Part shown: in pieces, positions 37,385-46,458 of the stretch
How positions within the stretch are numbered: the first letter of the stretch is position 1
Layout: each line of letters opens with the position of its first letter
From: Deltaproteobacteria bacterium
Lineage (GTDB): Bacteria; Bdellovibrionota_B; Oligoflexia; Oligoflexales; Bog-1112
Direction of reading: 5' to 3'
Assembly: GCA_020635195.1 (NCBI GenBank)
Contig: JACKAG010000006.1
Location: 80,340-144,339 of the forward strand
DNA: 64,000 bases
Translations under genes and position numbers: made by a program
Notes under the pieces: model-generated
Databases searched by the model: none
Told to the model about the DNA's origin: nothing
Seen by the model: only the letters and a program-made list of their open reading frames with translations

Positions 37385-37960
37385 TCTGTATATCCCGATG
37401 GCTGATGCTATCTGAAGCACTGACGCTCCGGACTGAGTGTCAGGCTATGGAGCTGGTGTACCAAACAGACTCTGAACCCTCCCTTATTTGATAGCAGTAA
37501 GCGTCATATTTTGAAACCTTTTTGTTTGTATCCCGATCTGCCATCTTCCTGGATGGCCCCGGATCAGACGGATGACAGCAGACTCTGCTCCGGCATGCTG
37601 ATAACGCGAATTGCGAGCATATTTTTGTATAGGATGATCATCCATAACCATTCGTGTGTACTCCAGTGACCTGAAAAAAAGGCGTGCAGAAACAAAACCA
37701 AAGAAATGAATGAACTCATTCACTTCCTGAACCCGTTAAGCTATAGCGCCATAGAAACCGCATTCGGATGGCTGGATGCAAAAACAGCTATGACGAAGGA
37801 AAACAAAAGCAGATCGAAGCAAAGTCGACTACGGTATATTTTTGCTGCCTCTTGTCGCAGAGCAGGGCCAGACTGTGTGTCTCACCATCTAAAAGATGGT
37901 CTGATACTGACGTTATCAGCCTGATTAAGATCATTCTGCCAGCAATCTTTGACAAGAGTT
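37385..37960. other. Gene-poor 576-bp stretch between a hypothetical gene and the large ankyrin gene
   Basis: Frames of 60-80 codons exist on both strands but none has a ribosome-binding site. Two of them start back to back at an inverted repeat GAATGA/TCATTC near 37704-37718, which explains their similar first residues. The part next to 37960 may hold a lost C-terminal extension of the ankyrin gene in another frame. No RNA gene or intact mobile element is visible. Confidence 0.4.
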
Positions 37961-40072
37961 TTATGGCATCAAGGAGTTCATGTTTCTCTGCCATATCAGG
38001 TGGCATTCTGCCATAGTTAACTCCTGGGGAGCAGGAAGCATCGGAGCGAGGACATCTGTATCTGCTGATAAGGATTCATCGAACCTGAATTCAGGGGGAA
38101 GAACCGGAAGTTTCGGAGCTGCGGGAGCTGCAGGAACAGGTGATTCTGCTGAGGATGAAGCCTGAGCGGTGTAAGCTTCAGATTTTTGTTTCATACACTC
38201 TTCCAGATATCCTGCGCTATCCCGACATCCCATGGCCTGTGCCCACAAGAGGGCTGTTTTGCCATCATTGGCAATCTTATTAACGTCCACCTTACCTGTT
38301 TGCACGAGAAATTTAATGACCTCTGAATGCCCCCAAAATGCAGCCATCATGAGGGGACTGTAACCATCCCTATCTACCGTATCAACAGCCGCTCCCCGCT
38401 CAACAAGAAATTTTACGATATTTAAGGCACCAAAGCTCGCTGCTATCAGGAGGGGAGTCGCCCCACTGTGATCAGGCTGATCAACAACCGCTCCCTGCTC
38501 AACGAGAAATTTTACGATATTTGAGTGCCCAAAGTGTACGGCTATCAGGAGGGGGGTCATCCCATCAGAGCCAGCCTCATTAACCTCTGCTTCGCACTCC
38601 ATGACGAGGGATGTTACGGTATCCAGACACCCATTTTTTGCTGCTTCTATGAGCGGTGTCATAAACTCATCGTTGATCTGATGATCATCCGATCGGCACT
38701 CCTGGACATGATCCCAGCGGATCTGCATCTTTTCCGGACCAGAGCTTGCTGCGTCATGATCGTCAGCCTTATGAGCATCACCCCGAGAATATTGAGAAAG
38801 AAAGTCGAAGACCTCCAGATGCTTATTTTTATTTAAAAAATCAAGGGGACTCCGGCCATCCTTATCAGTCTGATTAAGCTCCGCCCCAGCAGCAACGAGA
38901 ACTTTTACGGCATCTAAATCCCCAATTGCCGCTGCCCAATGGAGGGAGGTCCGACCATCCTTATCAGCCTGATTAACCTCCGCCCCAGCCATACTAAGAA
39001 TTTTCATAGCCATTAAGTTCTCATTGGCCGTTGCCATATGAAGGGGACTCCGGTCATCCTTATCAGCCTGATTAATCTCCGCCCCAGCAGCAACGAGAAC
39101 TTCTATAGCTGCTAAGTTCCCATTAGCAGCTGCTATATGAAGGGGAGTCCGACCATCCTTATCAGCCTGATGAACACCCTCACCGGCAGCAACGAAAGCT
39201 TCTACGGCGGCTAAGTTCCCATTAGCCGCTACCTGATGGAGACGTGTCCTTCCAGCGCAGCCAGCCTCACGAGCATCCTGAACCATACCTGTAAAATCTC
39301 TGCGCTTCTTAACAGGTTCGGGATGAAACGTTAACTCCCGGAGAGCCGCAAGCACAGAAGCAAGGCTATCTGTTTCTGGAGATGAGGATAAACCAGATCT
39401 GAACTCAGGGGGCAGAACAGGCGACACAGGAACAGTTGATTCTTTTGAAGATTCTCCTGAAGAAGGAGAATGTGTTGTTTTAGCGTCATAGACAACCTTA
39501 TGCACATCCTCACCGGCAGCGACAAGAGATGTTACGACATCTGCATGGCTGTCAGACCTGTTTTCTGCACAATGCAGAGCTACGGAATCTGATCTGTCAG
39601 CCACATCAAGACCTGCACCCTGATCAACAAGAAACTGAATAACATCGGAGCGCTCAAAACAGATGGCTAAACCAAGAGGAGTCATTCCATTAACGTCAGC
39701 CTTATTAACATTCGCCCCATTTTCAACAAGAGATATAACAGCAGCCAGGTCTCCCAGCATCACAGCCCGATGAAGAGGCGTCCGGCCATATTGGTCAACA
39801 AGATCCTCCTTGCTCCTCTTTACAACCGAGTCCTGTACAGTGCTTGACTCGTTCTCAAAACTCGGGCCACAGCCCCTCCAGCGCCCTGATCTCCCCTCAG
39901 CTCCTCGCTTATAGCTGGGTTTCCATGGCCGTTTGCCAGACTGCTCACCCTGCCTGCCTCCAGAGAAAGATTCCAGCAGATCTTCCCAGGATGATTCAGA
40001 AAACGTTTGATCAGCCCCAAAAACCAGACTGCCTGAGAAAGCCAGAACTAAAAAACTTAACAATTTCTTCAT
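37961..40072 (-). CDS. Large secreted ankyrin-repeat protein
   Basis: 703 residues. Signal peptide MKKLLSFLVLAFSGSLVFGA, then a basic, glycine- and arginine-rich segment. Three ankyrin blocks follow (about 3, 5 and 5 repeats) with cores such as GRTPLHIAAANGNLAAIEVL. After the first and the last block comes a related 32-residue unit: PVLPPEFR, then a serine-rich part, TD(S/V)LA and ELT. It is preceded each time by a serine/proline linker. ATG 40072 starts the signal peptide, with AAAGG 8 bases upstream. Export and eukaryote-like repeats suggest a host- or prey-facing binding protein (inference). Confidence 0.84.
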   Translation of the reverse strand: MKKLLSFLVLAFSGSLVFGADQTFSESSWEDLLESFSGGRQGEQSGKRPWKPSYKRGAEGRSGRWRGCGPSFENESSTVQDSVVKRSKEDLVDQYGRTPLHRAVMLGDLAAVISLVENGANVNKADVNGMTPLGLAICFERSDVIQFLVDQGAGLDVADRSDSVALHCAENRSDSHADVVTSLVAAGEDVHKVVYDAKTTHSPSSGESSKESTVPVSPVLPPEFRSGLSSSPETDSLASVLAALRELTFHPEPVKKRRDFTGMVQDAREAGCAGRTRLHQVAANGNLAAVEAFVAAGEGVHQADKDGRTPLHIAAANGNLAAIEVLVAAGAEINQADKDDRSPLHMATANENLMAMKILSMAGAEVNQADKDGRTSLHWAAAIGDLDAVKVLVAAGAELNQTDKDGRSPLDFLNKNKHLEVFDFLSQYSRGDAHKADDHDAASSGPEKMQIRWDHVQECRSDDHQINDEFMTPLIEAAKNGCLDTVTSLVMECEAEVNEAGSDGMTPLLIAVHFGHSNIVKFLVEQGAVVDQPDHSGATPLLIAASFGALNIVKFLVERGAAVDTVDRDGYSPLMMAAFWGHSEVIKFLVQTGKVDVNKIANDGKTALLWAQAMGCRDSAGYLEECMKQKSEAYTAQASSSAESPVPAAPAAPKLPVLPPEFRFDESLSADTDVLAPMLPAPQELTMAECHLIWQRNMNSLMP

Positions 40073-40296
40073 GTGGAGAGCCTTTTGTCTGAAAATATCT
40101 ACTGTATTTTTCTGAAACAGATGCAGGACCTGCAAGAGCCGCCTTAAAACCGCAAGATTCATATAAAAAAGATAAGAAGATGTCTACTGATTTTAAAAAA
40201 TGAGCTGTGATTTGAAGGACACTATCGGGTGCTTTATCAGGATTGCCTGTATCGGACTCCCCAAAATTCAGACTTCTTAATTTACTGCATCAGATC

Positions 40297-41865
40297 TTAT
40301 CTGGATGATTTGCTGAGGACAGAAATAACTTTACCTAAAAAATCCTGGCTTTCTGATGCCGTAATCCGACCTCTCTCGATCGCAGTACGAATATTATCAG
40401 GATTGGGTCGCTGGACAGCAGCCTGCACGGATTCCAGACTCCGGCTAACATGTCTCACAGGACTACGGTCGTATATAGCAAGAAGCTCTTTTCTGAGATT
40501 GTTAATTTCCCCAATCGAAACATTCTTTCCACTGACTCCCTCCAGGACTCCATCAAGAAGCCCTCTTTTAAAGGAAGCCTCCATAGCAATCTTCAGATCT
40601 TCTGCAAAATACTTGAGTTTTAACTCATAAATTTCATTGTTTTTCACCATCTTCTGCGTTGTCTCACGAATCGCTTTTGCATCTTCTGCTATTCTCCGGA
40701 GCGTATGATATGTAAGACGCGGATCAGAGGAAAAAGATCCGGATTTAATTTTATTGAGAATCAACTTGAAATCATTCGATTTATCACCGAGATATCTGTC
40801 AATATCTTCGGCAAATGCAGGAAAATTTAGGCGCATATCATCGTAAGACGGAATACGCAAATCATCAGGCAGAATCTCACCTAAACTACCTGAACTACCT
40901 GAACTACCTGAACTACCTGAACTACCTGAACTACCTGAACTACCTGAACTACCTGAACTACCTGAACTAAAAGAAGCATCAATCCCACTGGAAAAATTCT
41001 GAATATTTTCCTTAACTTTTTTCCACAACTCAGAAACCTTGGGAAGAGCTTCTGAATCAAGGGCTCCACTGACGCCAGTGGTGATACGATCGCTCACAGA
41101 TGATAAAGATGAAATATCAGGAGCATAGGAAAAAACATCAGAAGGACGAAAAGACTGCAAACGATCTGCAAGAAATACCCGAACTTCATCCGAAGAAAGA
41201 ACATTTTTTGCCTGTTCACCAAAATTTTTTCCGCTCAATCGTGCTCCAGTATAAGCCTTTTCCTGTAACCAGGCTGTGAGCTGATCTGCCTTCTTCTGAA
41301 CTCTATCTGCCAGATCCGTCTGCTTTTTCAGTAAAGCATCTTCTTTTTTGCGTATATCATAAAGTAGATTTCCATACCATTTCCCCATATCCACAGGCTG
41401 CGATTCCAGAGCAAAGAGTTCCGTCTGGTTCAGCACCATCAGAGCAGATCCACCACCTTTTTTGCGGCTGCTTTTGATCATTTCCATCGCATTCTTTACA
41501 AAAGATTTCATCTTTTCCGCTATATTTGAAGAAGATCTGATCTGGTCCATATCAATGATCTCAACGACATACCTCTTCTGATCAAAAGATCTGCCTTTAT
41601 CCAGGCTAACCCTGCTTTGCTGAGCATCTTTCACAGCAATGATCATCGAACGTTTCTGTACTTTATTGTTAAACTCCTGGTCATAAACCGGGATAGTGAT
41701 CTGATAGACTGTATCTTTTTTCATATCAGATAATTCAAACCCGGGACTTTCCGTAAGTCCGGAAGGCTCATATTGTTGCAATTGCCTCCGTTTTGGCGCA
41801 CAAGAAATACAGATAAAAACAACAAGAAATAAAAAGTGACAGATCCTGTCTGTAAAAGACTGCAT
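40297..41865 (-). CDS. Unknown lipoprotein with serine-serine-glycine repeat tract
   Basis: 522 residues. Lipoprotein signal ending FICISC (C22). The mature part is helical and charged, with a likely coiled coil around 170-205. In the middle lies an SSG tripeptide repeated nine times, encoded by an exact 9-bp minisatellite, that links two helical halves. No family is recognised. The 5' end and promoter of this gene are copied at 43.7 kb as a collapsed remnant. It lies in a run of exported unknowns and may be part of a surface-protein island. Confidence 0.72.
   Translation of the reverse strand: MQSFTDRICHFLFLVVFICISCAPKRRQLQQYEPSGLTESPGFELSDMKKDTVYQITIPVYDQEFNNKVQKRSMIIAVKDAQQSRVSLDKGRSFDQKRYVVEIIDMDQIRSSSNIAEKMKSFVKNAMEMIKSSRKKGGGSALMVLNQTELFALESQPVDMGKWYGNLLYDIRKKEDALLKKQTDLADRVQKKADQLTAWLQEKAYTGARLSGKNFGEQAKNVLSSDEVRVFLADRLQSFRPSDVFSYAPDISSLSSVSDRITTGVSGALDSEALPKVSELWKKVKENIQNFSSGIDASFSSGSSGSSGSSGSSGSSGSSGSSGSSGSLGEILPDDLRIPSYDDMRLNFPAFAEDIDRYLGDKSNDFKLILNKIKSGSFSSDPRLTYHTLRRIAEDAKAIRETTQKMVKNNEIYELKLKYFAEDLKIAMEASFKRGLLDGVLEGVSGKNVSIGEINNLRKELLAIYDRSPVRHVSRSLESVQAAVQRPNPDNIRTAIERGRITASESQDFLGKVISVLSKSSR
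40880..40969 (-). repeat. 9-bp minisatellite inside a lipoprotein gene
   Basis: Ten consecutive 9-base units on the plus strand: one variant (CCTAAACTA) and nine identical CCTGAACTA. They encode SLG plus nine SSG tripeptides. Unit length is a multiple of three, so copy-number change lengthens or shortens the flexible linker without breaking the frame. Confidence 0.95.
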
Positions 41866-42040
41866 GGAAGTCCCTGAACATTTGAAATCATATTATAATG
41901 TAAGAAACGGCATCACATTCTTTTTATCTCATGGCTTATCGACACTAAAGATAAGAAATAAAATATCGAAAAAAAATGGCGCAGAATGACAGCTTTTTCA
42001 GATATTTTTTCTTCCAGAGATACATGCAGTTTTTACACGA
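41842..42040. repeat. Upstream-region duplicate, copy 1
   Basis: About 200 bp covering the start of the lipoprotein gene at 41865 and its upstream region are alignable with 43673-43900. Shared runs include ACTAAAGATAAGA, CATCACAT, TATTATAAT and GCAGAATGACAG/GCAAAATGACAG. A TATAAT on the minus strand (41892-41897) is kept in both copies and could drive the lipoprotein gene. The rest of the 308-bp gap up to 42173 holds nothing recognisable. Confidence 0.75.
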
Positions 42041-42173
42041 TTCGAAAGTGGTCCAATCAAAGCATATTCGAAGTTATCAATGATTTATTGAGGAAATCAA
42101 TACGAATACTGGTCAAAAAAAAGAATAAGCCTTGACAGAATTCACATTGTTTTTCTGGATTACTATCGTTTAA

Positions 42174-43556
42174 TTATTTCTTTTTTGTCGCTTTACTCAC
42201 TTGGTTTTTGCCTGTTGCAGGATTCTTGCTCGCTGGGTAAAGGGCCTGATGATAAATCAGATCTGTATTTTTTCGAAGGTCTTTATCCTTTTTTTGCAGA
42301 CGGGAGCTCTCTTCATTTTTTTTCTTTATATCAACTATATATCTCTTGTACATGGTGTCAAGAGCACTGAACTCTGATTTTAATTCTTTTTTCATAGTTT
42401 TATTCTTCATTTGATTTAATTGAGCATTTACTTCTGTTGCTTTTCCACCTCTTACAGATTGCTTGTATAGTTCAGCGGTTCTTTTCTTTATATCACGATA
42501 ACGATCTGTTAAATCTTTTCTATCAGACTTTAGCTTCGCCTCATCTTTGAGAAATTGTTGTCTTTCTTTTGTGAGTAGATCCAATTCACGCTCAATCCCT
42601 TGTATCTTTTCTTTTGTCAGAAAATTTTCCGTTTTTGTCGTTATGTTCTTGTCTGATCTGGTTTTTCCGGAGGGCTGCTCATCTGTTTTTTTCAAATTTT
42701 TCAAATGTTCATCAATTGTTTTCATTTTAGACAATAAACCATCAGGCTCTGCATTCTGACGCCGAGCTGCTGCAAGCATTATCCCATTCTCCACAGCAAG
42801 TGCCTGTACCGTAACATCCTGATCTCCCATTTTTGTGGACACAGCTGAGGTCGTTCCTGTTTCCTCCAGTTCTGCACGCTGAATCTCAGGAATCAGATCA
42901 CGCCCCGCGGAGCTATCCGCGGGGACGCTGACCACTACCATGGCTTCATCCGGAGAAAACTTAACCTCGTCCTGGGTTTTTACAACTTCCGTAACCCCTG
43001 CCTCTGTAACAACTTCATTATTCCCATCAGAAGATGGCTCCATTACGACTTCTTTTTCTGCTTGATTCGCATTGACACCTGTTTCGGCATCTCCGGATTT
43101 GGCAGCAGAAGTCCCGGCAGTATCTTCAGCTGCTGTCCTTGTCTTACTAAAATCCGCATCTGAAGAAGGCAAATCATCACTACTGCGGGGCTTTACCGGA
43201 GCAATATCTGCCGATCCTTTGGAATTAGTTCCCAGCCACTTATATGCTCCGACCCCTAAACCAAATACGGCTGCTGCTCCCAGCGTCCCGATTATCATAT
43301 AGTTCAGATCATCTTCCGAAAGTTCAAGCCCATCTGGCCGATCATCAATAAAATAAAACGTTTTCACTTCACTTAAATCATAGCCATATGGTAAAAAAAC
43401 ATCATCAGGATCTGCTGCAGAGGGTATTTCTTCGCTCTTATCAGCCACATCCATCCGGTCTGCGCTTCTCTTGTGTTTGCAGGATGTATTCCAGAAGATA
43501 AGCACAACTGAAAGCAAGATCGAAACGATACCTCTGAATTGTCTGATGAAGGCCAT
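42174..43556 (-). CDS. Unknown lipoprotein with internal membrane segment and coiled-coil tail
   Basis: 460 residues. Lipoprotein signal ending WNTSC (C26). A hydrophobic span lies at 86-107 (YMIIGTLGAAAVFGLGVGAY), then a low-complexity acidic and threonine/serine part to about 270, then a lysine-rich coiled coil (ERELDLLTKERQQFLKDEAK). The last 20 residues are basic. GAGGA is 6 bases before ATG. Not recognised. It is more AT-rich than the genes around 1-35 kb. Its transcription may start at the promoter copy near 43743 and pass through the gene remnant. Confidence 0.7.
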   Translation of the reverse strand: MAFIRQFRGIVSILLSVVLIFWNTSCKHKRSADRMDVADKSEEIPSAADPDDVFLPYGYDLSEVKTFYFIDDRPDGLELSEDDLNYMIIGTLGAAAVFGLGVGAYKWLGTNSKGSADIAPVKPRSSDDLPSSDADFSKTRTAAEDTAGTSAAKSGDAETGVNANQAEKEVVMEPSSDGNNEVVTEAGVTEVVKTQDEVKFSPDEAMVVVSVPADSSAGRDLIPEIQRAELEETGTTSAVSTKMGDQDVTVQALAVENGIMLAAARRQNAEPDGLLSKMKTIDEHLKNLKKTDEQPSGKTRSDKNITTKTENFLTKEKIQGIERELDLLTKERQQFLKDEAKLKSDRKDLTDRYRDIKKRTAELYKQSVRGGKATEVNAQLNQMKNKTMKKELKSEFSALDTMYKRYIVDIKKKNEESSRLQKKDKDLRKNTDLIYHQALYPASKNPATGKNQVSKATKKK

Positions 43557-43619
43557 GTGAAATCCTCAAATATTCTGGCAGGAAAATCAATACAATAAAT
43601 TTCTATCTGCAATATTTCT

Positions 43620-43711
43620 GAAAAACGTTATTTTTCATATTTTATTGTATCAGACCTTATCCAGACGACAGGAAGCAAAAAGTAACCGGTCCTATCCGTC
43701 AAAATCTGCAT
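43620..43711 (-). pseudogene. Collapsed remnant of a paralog of the 40.3-41.9 kb lipoprotein gene
   Basis: Read on the minus strand, ATG at 43711 begins MQILTDRTGYFLL, like MQSFTDRICHFLF of the gene ending at 40297. After about 50 bases the sequence switches directly to a match of that gene's last codons and 3' flank (TGGATAAGGTCTGATACAAT against CAGATAAGATCTGATGCAGT). The middle of about 1.5 kb is gone. This indicates a past duplication followed by internal deletion. Confidence 0.6.
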
Positions 43712-43900
43712 AAAAGACGCTGAATAATTGAAACTGTATTGTATTATAATATGAAAGGCTTCATCACATCTTTCTTTTTTTTATCTTATATCTTATCCGT
43801 ACTAAAGATAAGACATAAGATATCATAAAATAGTGATGCAAAATGACAGGTCTGTCAGATGTATTTTTTCCGGAAACATATGCATTTTTTATGGACACAT
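43673..43900. repeat. Upstream-region duplicate, copy 2
   Basis: Second copy of the segment at 41842-42040, in the same orientation, with small insertions. It keeps the minus-strand TATAAT (43743-43748) and leads on the right into the gene at 43961. Outside this repeat the 404-bp gap (43557-43960) contains only the gene remnant and the leader of the 42.2-43.6 kb gene. Confidence 0.75.
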
Positions 43901-43960
43901 GCAGCAAATATCCATCATGATACCAGGTGCGTTTACCTCCGGATGACAGGATGGAACGCC

Positions 43961-44623
43961 ATGCAATTTCTGTGTCTGTTGCTCAGTCTGCTTGTTTTTT
44001 CCCGGGTATCTTCCGGTCAGAATCATAGTGAAAAAGCGACACATGAAGGATATCTGAACTATGAAACTCTGACGCACACCATCACGCTCAGACAGCTCCG
44101 TGCTGGCAATCATGATTCATCAGAGGACGGAAACAACAGCTATTATTTTAAAGTGGTGCTGACGGGCCTGATTGATGAAGAAAGCCAGCATATTCTCGAT
44201 TTTGAAAAGAAAAAAAAACTTACCGAAGATTACAGGACCTTTGGAGACCTTACCCTCAAAACATTCAAAAGCTACCATCCTGACGATAAGGGGAAAAACA
44301 ATATATCACTCAGAATAGAAGGAGATGCGATCAGGGAAATCGTCAGAAAATCTATGAATCAGCTGACCAGTGATACCGGGAAAAAACCACAGGAGTCGCA
44401 AATTGCTGTTCTGGTTGATGTTTTTCTTTTTATCCGTAAGAAAAAGTATTTCCTGATCAATAATGATGAAGCGATCTCTCAGATTTCATACTATGCCCTG
44501 CCTTTCCAAACATCCGATCAAAAACTCTACAAAAACAAAAGCCTGACTTTCAGAAATGAGCGTGGACTCTATGGCATACTGGAAGTCCTCTATCAGAACA
44601 GCCCTGACTCTGAGAAAAAATAA
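43961..44623 (+). CDS. Exported protein of unknown function
   Basis: 220 residues from ATG 43961 (MQFLCLLLSLLVFSRVSSGQ), a clean signal peptide with AGGA 9 bases upstream. Frames from 43859 or 43943 add residues in front of the signal. The mature part is charged, with likely beta strands (YYFKVVLTGLIDEE, AVLVDVFLFIRKKKYFLINN). I do not recognise it. It reads away from the duplicated promoter segment, whose second copy ends at its start. Confidence 0.66.
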   Translation: MQFLCLLLSLLVFSRVSSGQNHSEKATHEGYLNYETLTHTITLRQLRAGNHDSSEDGNNSYYFKVVLTGLIDEESQHILDFEKKKKLTEDYRTFGDLTLKTFKSYHPDDKGKNNISLRIEGDAIREIVRKSMNQLTSDTGKKPQESQIAVLVDVFLFIRKKKYFLINNDEAISQISYYALPFQTSDQKLYKNKSLTFRNERGLYGILEVLYQNSPDSEKK

Positions 44624-44673
44624 GGTTGAGTTGAATTTTCACTCTCACATGAACCGAAAAGCATCACCAATGA

Positions 44674-44711
44674 GAGATCTGTACACAAGCAGGCTTTTTT
44701 GCACAGATCTC
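44674..44711. repeat. Inverted repeat after the exported-protein gene
   Basis: GAGATCTGT and ACAGATCTC pair perfectly over 9 bp around a 20-base loop that contains a T6 run. It lies between two convergent genes (44623 and 44801), so it may end transcription from either side, but no T-run follows the stem. Confidence 0.5.
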
Positions 44712-44800
44712 GCAAGGCCAACAAAAGCTCCAGACGGACTTCCTGAAGCGAAAAAATTACCGGATATCATCCGCATCAGGAAAACTGAGGGATCAATATG

Positions 44801-45247
44801 CTATTCTGATGCTCCATAGTCTTCCAGAAGAGCTTTGAGACTTTCTGTGGCTAACAGGAAAGGCTTTTCTCCCCTCATATTAGCCTGATTTGCATCCGCT
44901 CCAGCCTCAAGGAGAAGCCTGACAACCCCTGTACGCCCCATAGTTATTGCCGATATGAGAGGAGTATCACCATCCATAGCTGCCCGATTCACCTCCGCTC
45001 CAGCATCAAGGAGAAGCCTGATAACCTCTGTATGCCCCGCACCAGCTGCCCAGTTCAGTGGAGTCATCCCATGATGATCGGCCTTCCCGATATCAACCCC
45101 CGACGCTTCCGTAGTCAGAAATTTCACAATCGCCTCATGACCAGACTTTGCAGCTATCGCAAGCGGAGTTTTATCCCGACAGGCTTCGTCCGTCCCCAGA
45201 AGCTGATTGCTGAAACTCATAAGAAAAGTTACGAATACAATTCTCAT
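44801..45247 (-). CDS. Small secreted ankyrin-repeat protein
   Basis: 148 residues. Signal peptide MRIVFVTFLMSFSNQLLG, then about three and a half ankyrin repeats with good cores (MTPLNWAAGAGHTEVIRLLL, DTPLISAITMGRTGVVRLLL). The repeats end abruptly in EKPFLLATESLKALLEDYG, a capping helix. ATG 45247 has AGGG 10 bases upstream; a longer frame to 45328 is unlikely. Similar layout to the proteins at 18.3 and 38-40 kb, so these may be a family exported by one route. Confidence 0.78.
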   Translation of the reverse strand: MRIVFVTFLMSFSNQLLGTDEACRDKTPLAIAAKSGHEAIVKFLTTEASGVDIGKADHHGMTPLNWAAGAGHTEVIRLLLDAGAEVNRAAMDGDTPLISAITMGRTGVVRLLLEAGADANQANMRGEKPFLLATESLKALLEDYGASE

Positions 45248-45654
45248 GTGTGCAGCCCTGTTTTTTAAGTTATGAAAAATTCTGTGCGTTTCATGAACTG
45301 AAGAGGCATGCTTAAAGAAGCCGTTCACAAAAGACTTTTAAGAACATGCCAACAAAATGAAAATTTTTCAATAATTTTCAAAAAATACTATATAAACATA
45401 GAAATTTCATTATATTATATAGAGTCAGCCTCTCATCTGATTTTCACCCTCTTCCACCAGGCTGCCATAATGAGGCTCCCGGAATCCGGGTCTCATGGAG
45501 GCGTCGAGCCCGGACTCCGGAAGTATATCTGGCACTATTCTGAAATTATAGGCAGGAGCCTGAGCTGTGAAAGAGCCACAATCAGGTAGCATCGAAATTC
45601 ACTTCTGACGGTATCCGGACAGTGGCTCTTCCCAGCTACAAAAAATTTTTGAAA
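45248..45654. other. AT-rich intergenic region with a GC-rich hairpin
   Basis: 407 bp without a credible gene. 45350-45425 is very AT-rich and may hold the promoter of the ankyrin gene. At 45479-45520 CCGGAATCCGGG and CCCGGACTCCGG pair 11 of 12 around 18 bases; no T-run follows on either strand. It could be the end signal of the gene at 45655 or part of a structured RNA. Confidence 0.5.
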
Positions 45655-46458
45655 TTACCTTTCCGGATCTTCACCTGCGTCCTTCATTATTTGACAGAAG
45701 CCGACCATATCTGAATCCTGGAAAATTTTTGTAAGTTCTGCTATCTGATGTTGAGACAGCTTTTGTCGCAAAGCCTGTATTAATTGATTTCGAAACAGCG
45801 TCTTTAAAAATGCCTGATGCTCCCCCGATAGTGACTCATTTTCTTCTGTTCTGCCAACTTTCGAAGTCAGGATTTCCCCAGCCTCCAGAAGCTTACGTTC
45901 TTCATCACTAAACTTGATCGATTCAATGCTCTCAATTGAAGATCCTTGCTGAGAGCAAGGATTCCGCGTACTCTGCCTGAGAATGTCCGAAAAGACCCCG
46001 ATAACAGTTTGAAAATATGCCTTGACCCTTTCATCTGAAAGAGCATTCTGAATTTTATTGAAATCTAATCGGGAGTTTAGCAGAGATATTTTTGTCTTTG
46101 ATTTCTGTTCCGTGATTGATTCCTGAACTTCGGTATCAATCAGCTCTCTGTAAGAGCTGATAAGCAATTCTAATGCTGTGTCCTCAGAATCAATATCATG
46201 TCCCTGACGAATTTCCTCTGGCATAGCCACCTCAAATGCGACAGATATTGTTGCTTTTACGATCTCAGATAGAAAACCATCGACAAAATCATCAAGAACA
46301 GCGTCTACCACGGATGGATCATGAATTGGCTGAGATGATGATACATCCCTTTTGATCGCCTTACCAGAACAGTCACCAGCGAATACTGGCTCTGATATTT
46401 GCAGAAAAAATCCAGCAGAAAAAACCCAACATAGCTTTTTTAATGTCCCATGCTTCAT
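45655..46458 (-). CDS. Exported helical protein of unknown function
   Basis: 267 residues from ATG 46458, with GGAGA 9 bases upstream. Signal peptide ends at EPVFAG. The mature part is almost wholly helical and acidic, with a repeated feel (VVDAVLDDFVDGFLSEIVKA, later IQALRQKLSQHQIAELTKIF). The C-terminal third is loosely like DUF2059-type periplasmic proteins, but I would not assign it. Only three cysteines in the mature form. Confidence 0.66.
   Translation of the reverse strand: MKHGTLKKLCWVFSAGFFLQISEPVFAGDCSGKAIKRDVSSSQPIHDPSVVDAVLDDFVDGFLSEIVKATISVAFEVAMPEEIRQGHDIDSEDTALELLISSYRELIDTEVQESITEQKSKTKISLLNSRLDFNKIQNALSDERVKAYFQTVIGVFSDILRQSTRNPCSQQGSSIESIESIKFSDEERKLLEAGEILTSKVGRTEENESLSGEHQAFLKTLFRNQLIQALRQKLSQHQIAELTKIFQDSDMVGFCQIMKDAGEDPER

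Noticed and set aside
37484..37924. Two opposite small frames beginning MNEFIHF and MNELIHF
   Set aside because: Their similarity comes from an inverted repeat at their shared start. Neither has a ribosome-binding site or a recognisable product.
37788..38006. 72-codon minus frame behind the large ankyrin gene, possible frameshifted C-terminus
   Set aside because: The sequence looks protein-like, but a frame of this length is expected by chance and no ankyrin core is present. A relative with a longer protein would be needed.
40880..40969. CRISPR-like array
   Set aside because: Units are 9 bases with no spacers, in a coding frame; it is a minisatellite.
45308..45589. 93-codon plus frame between the small ankyrin gene and the next exported gene
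   Set aside because: AT-rich start, no ribosome-binding site, and it runs through the GC hairpin; judged intergenic.
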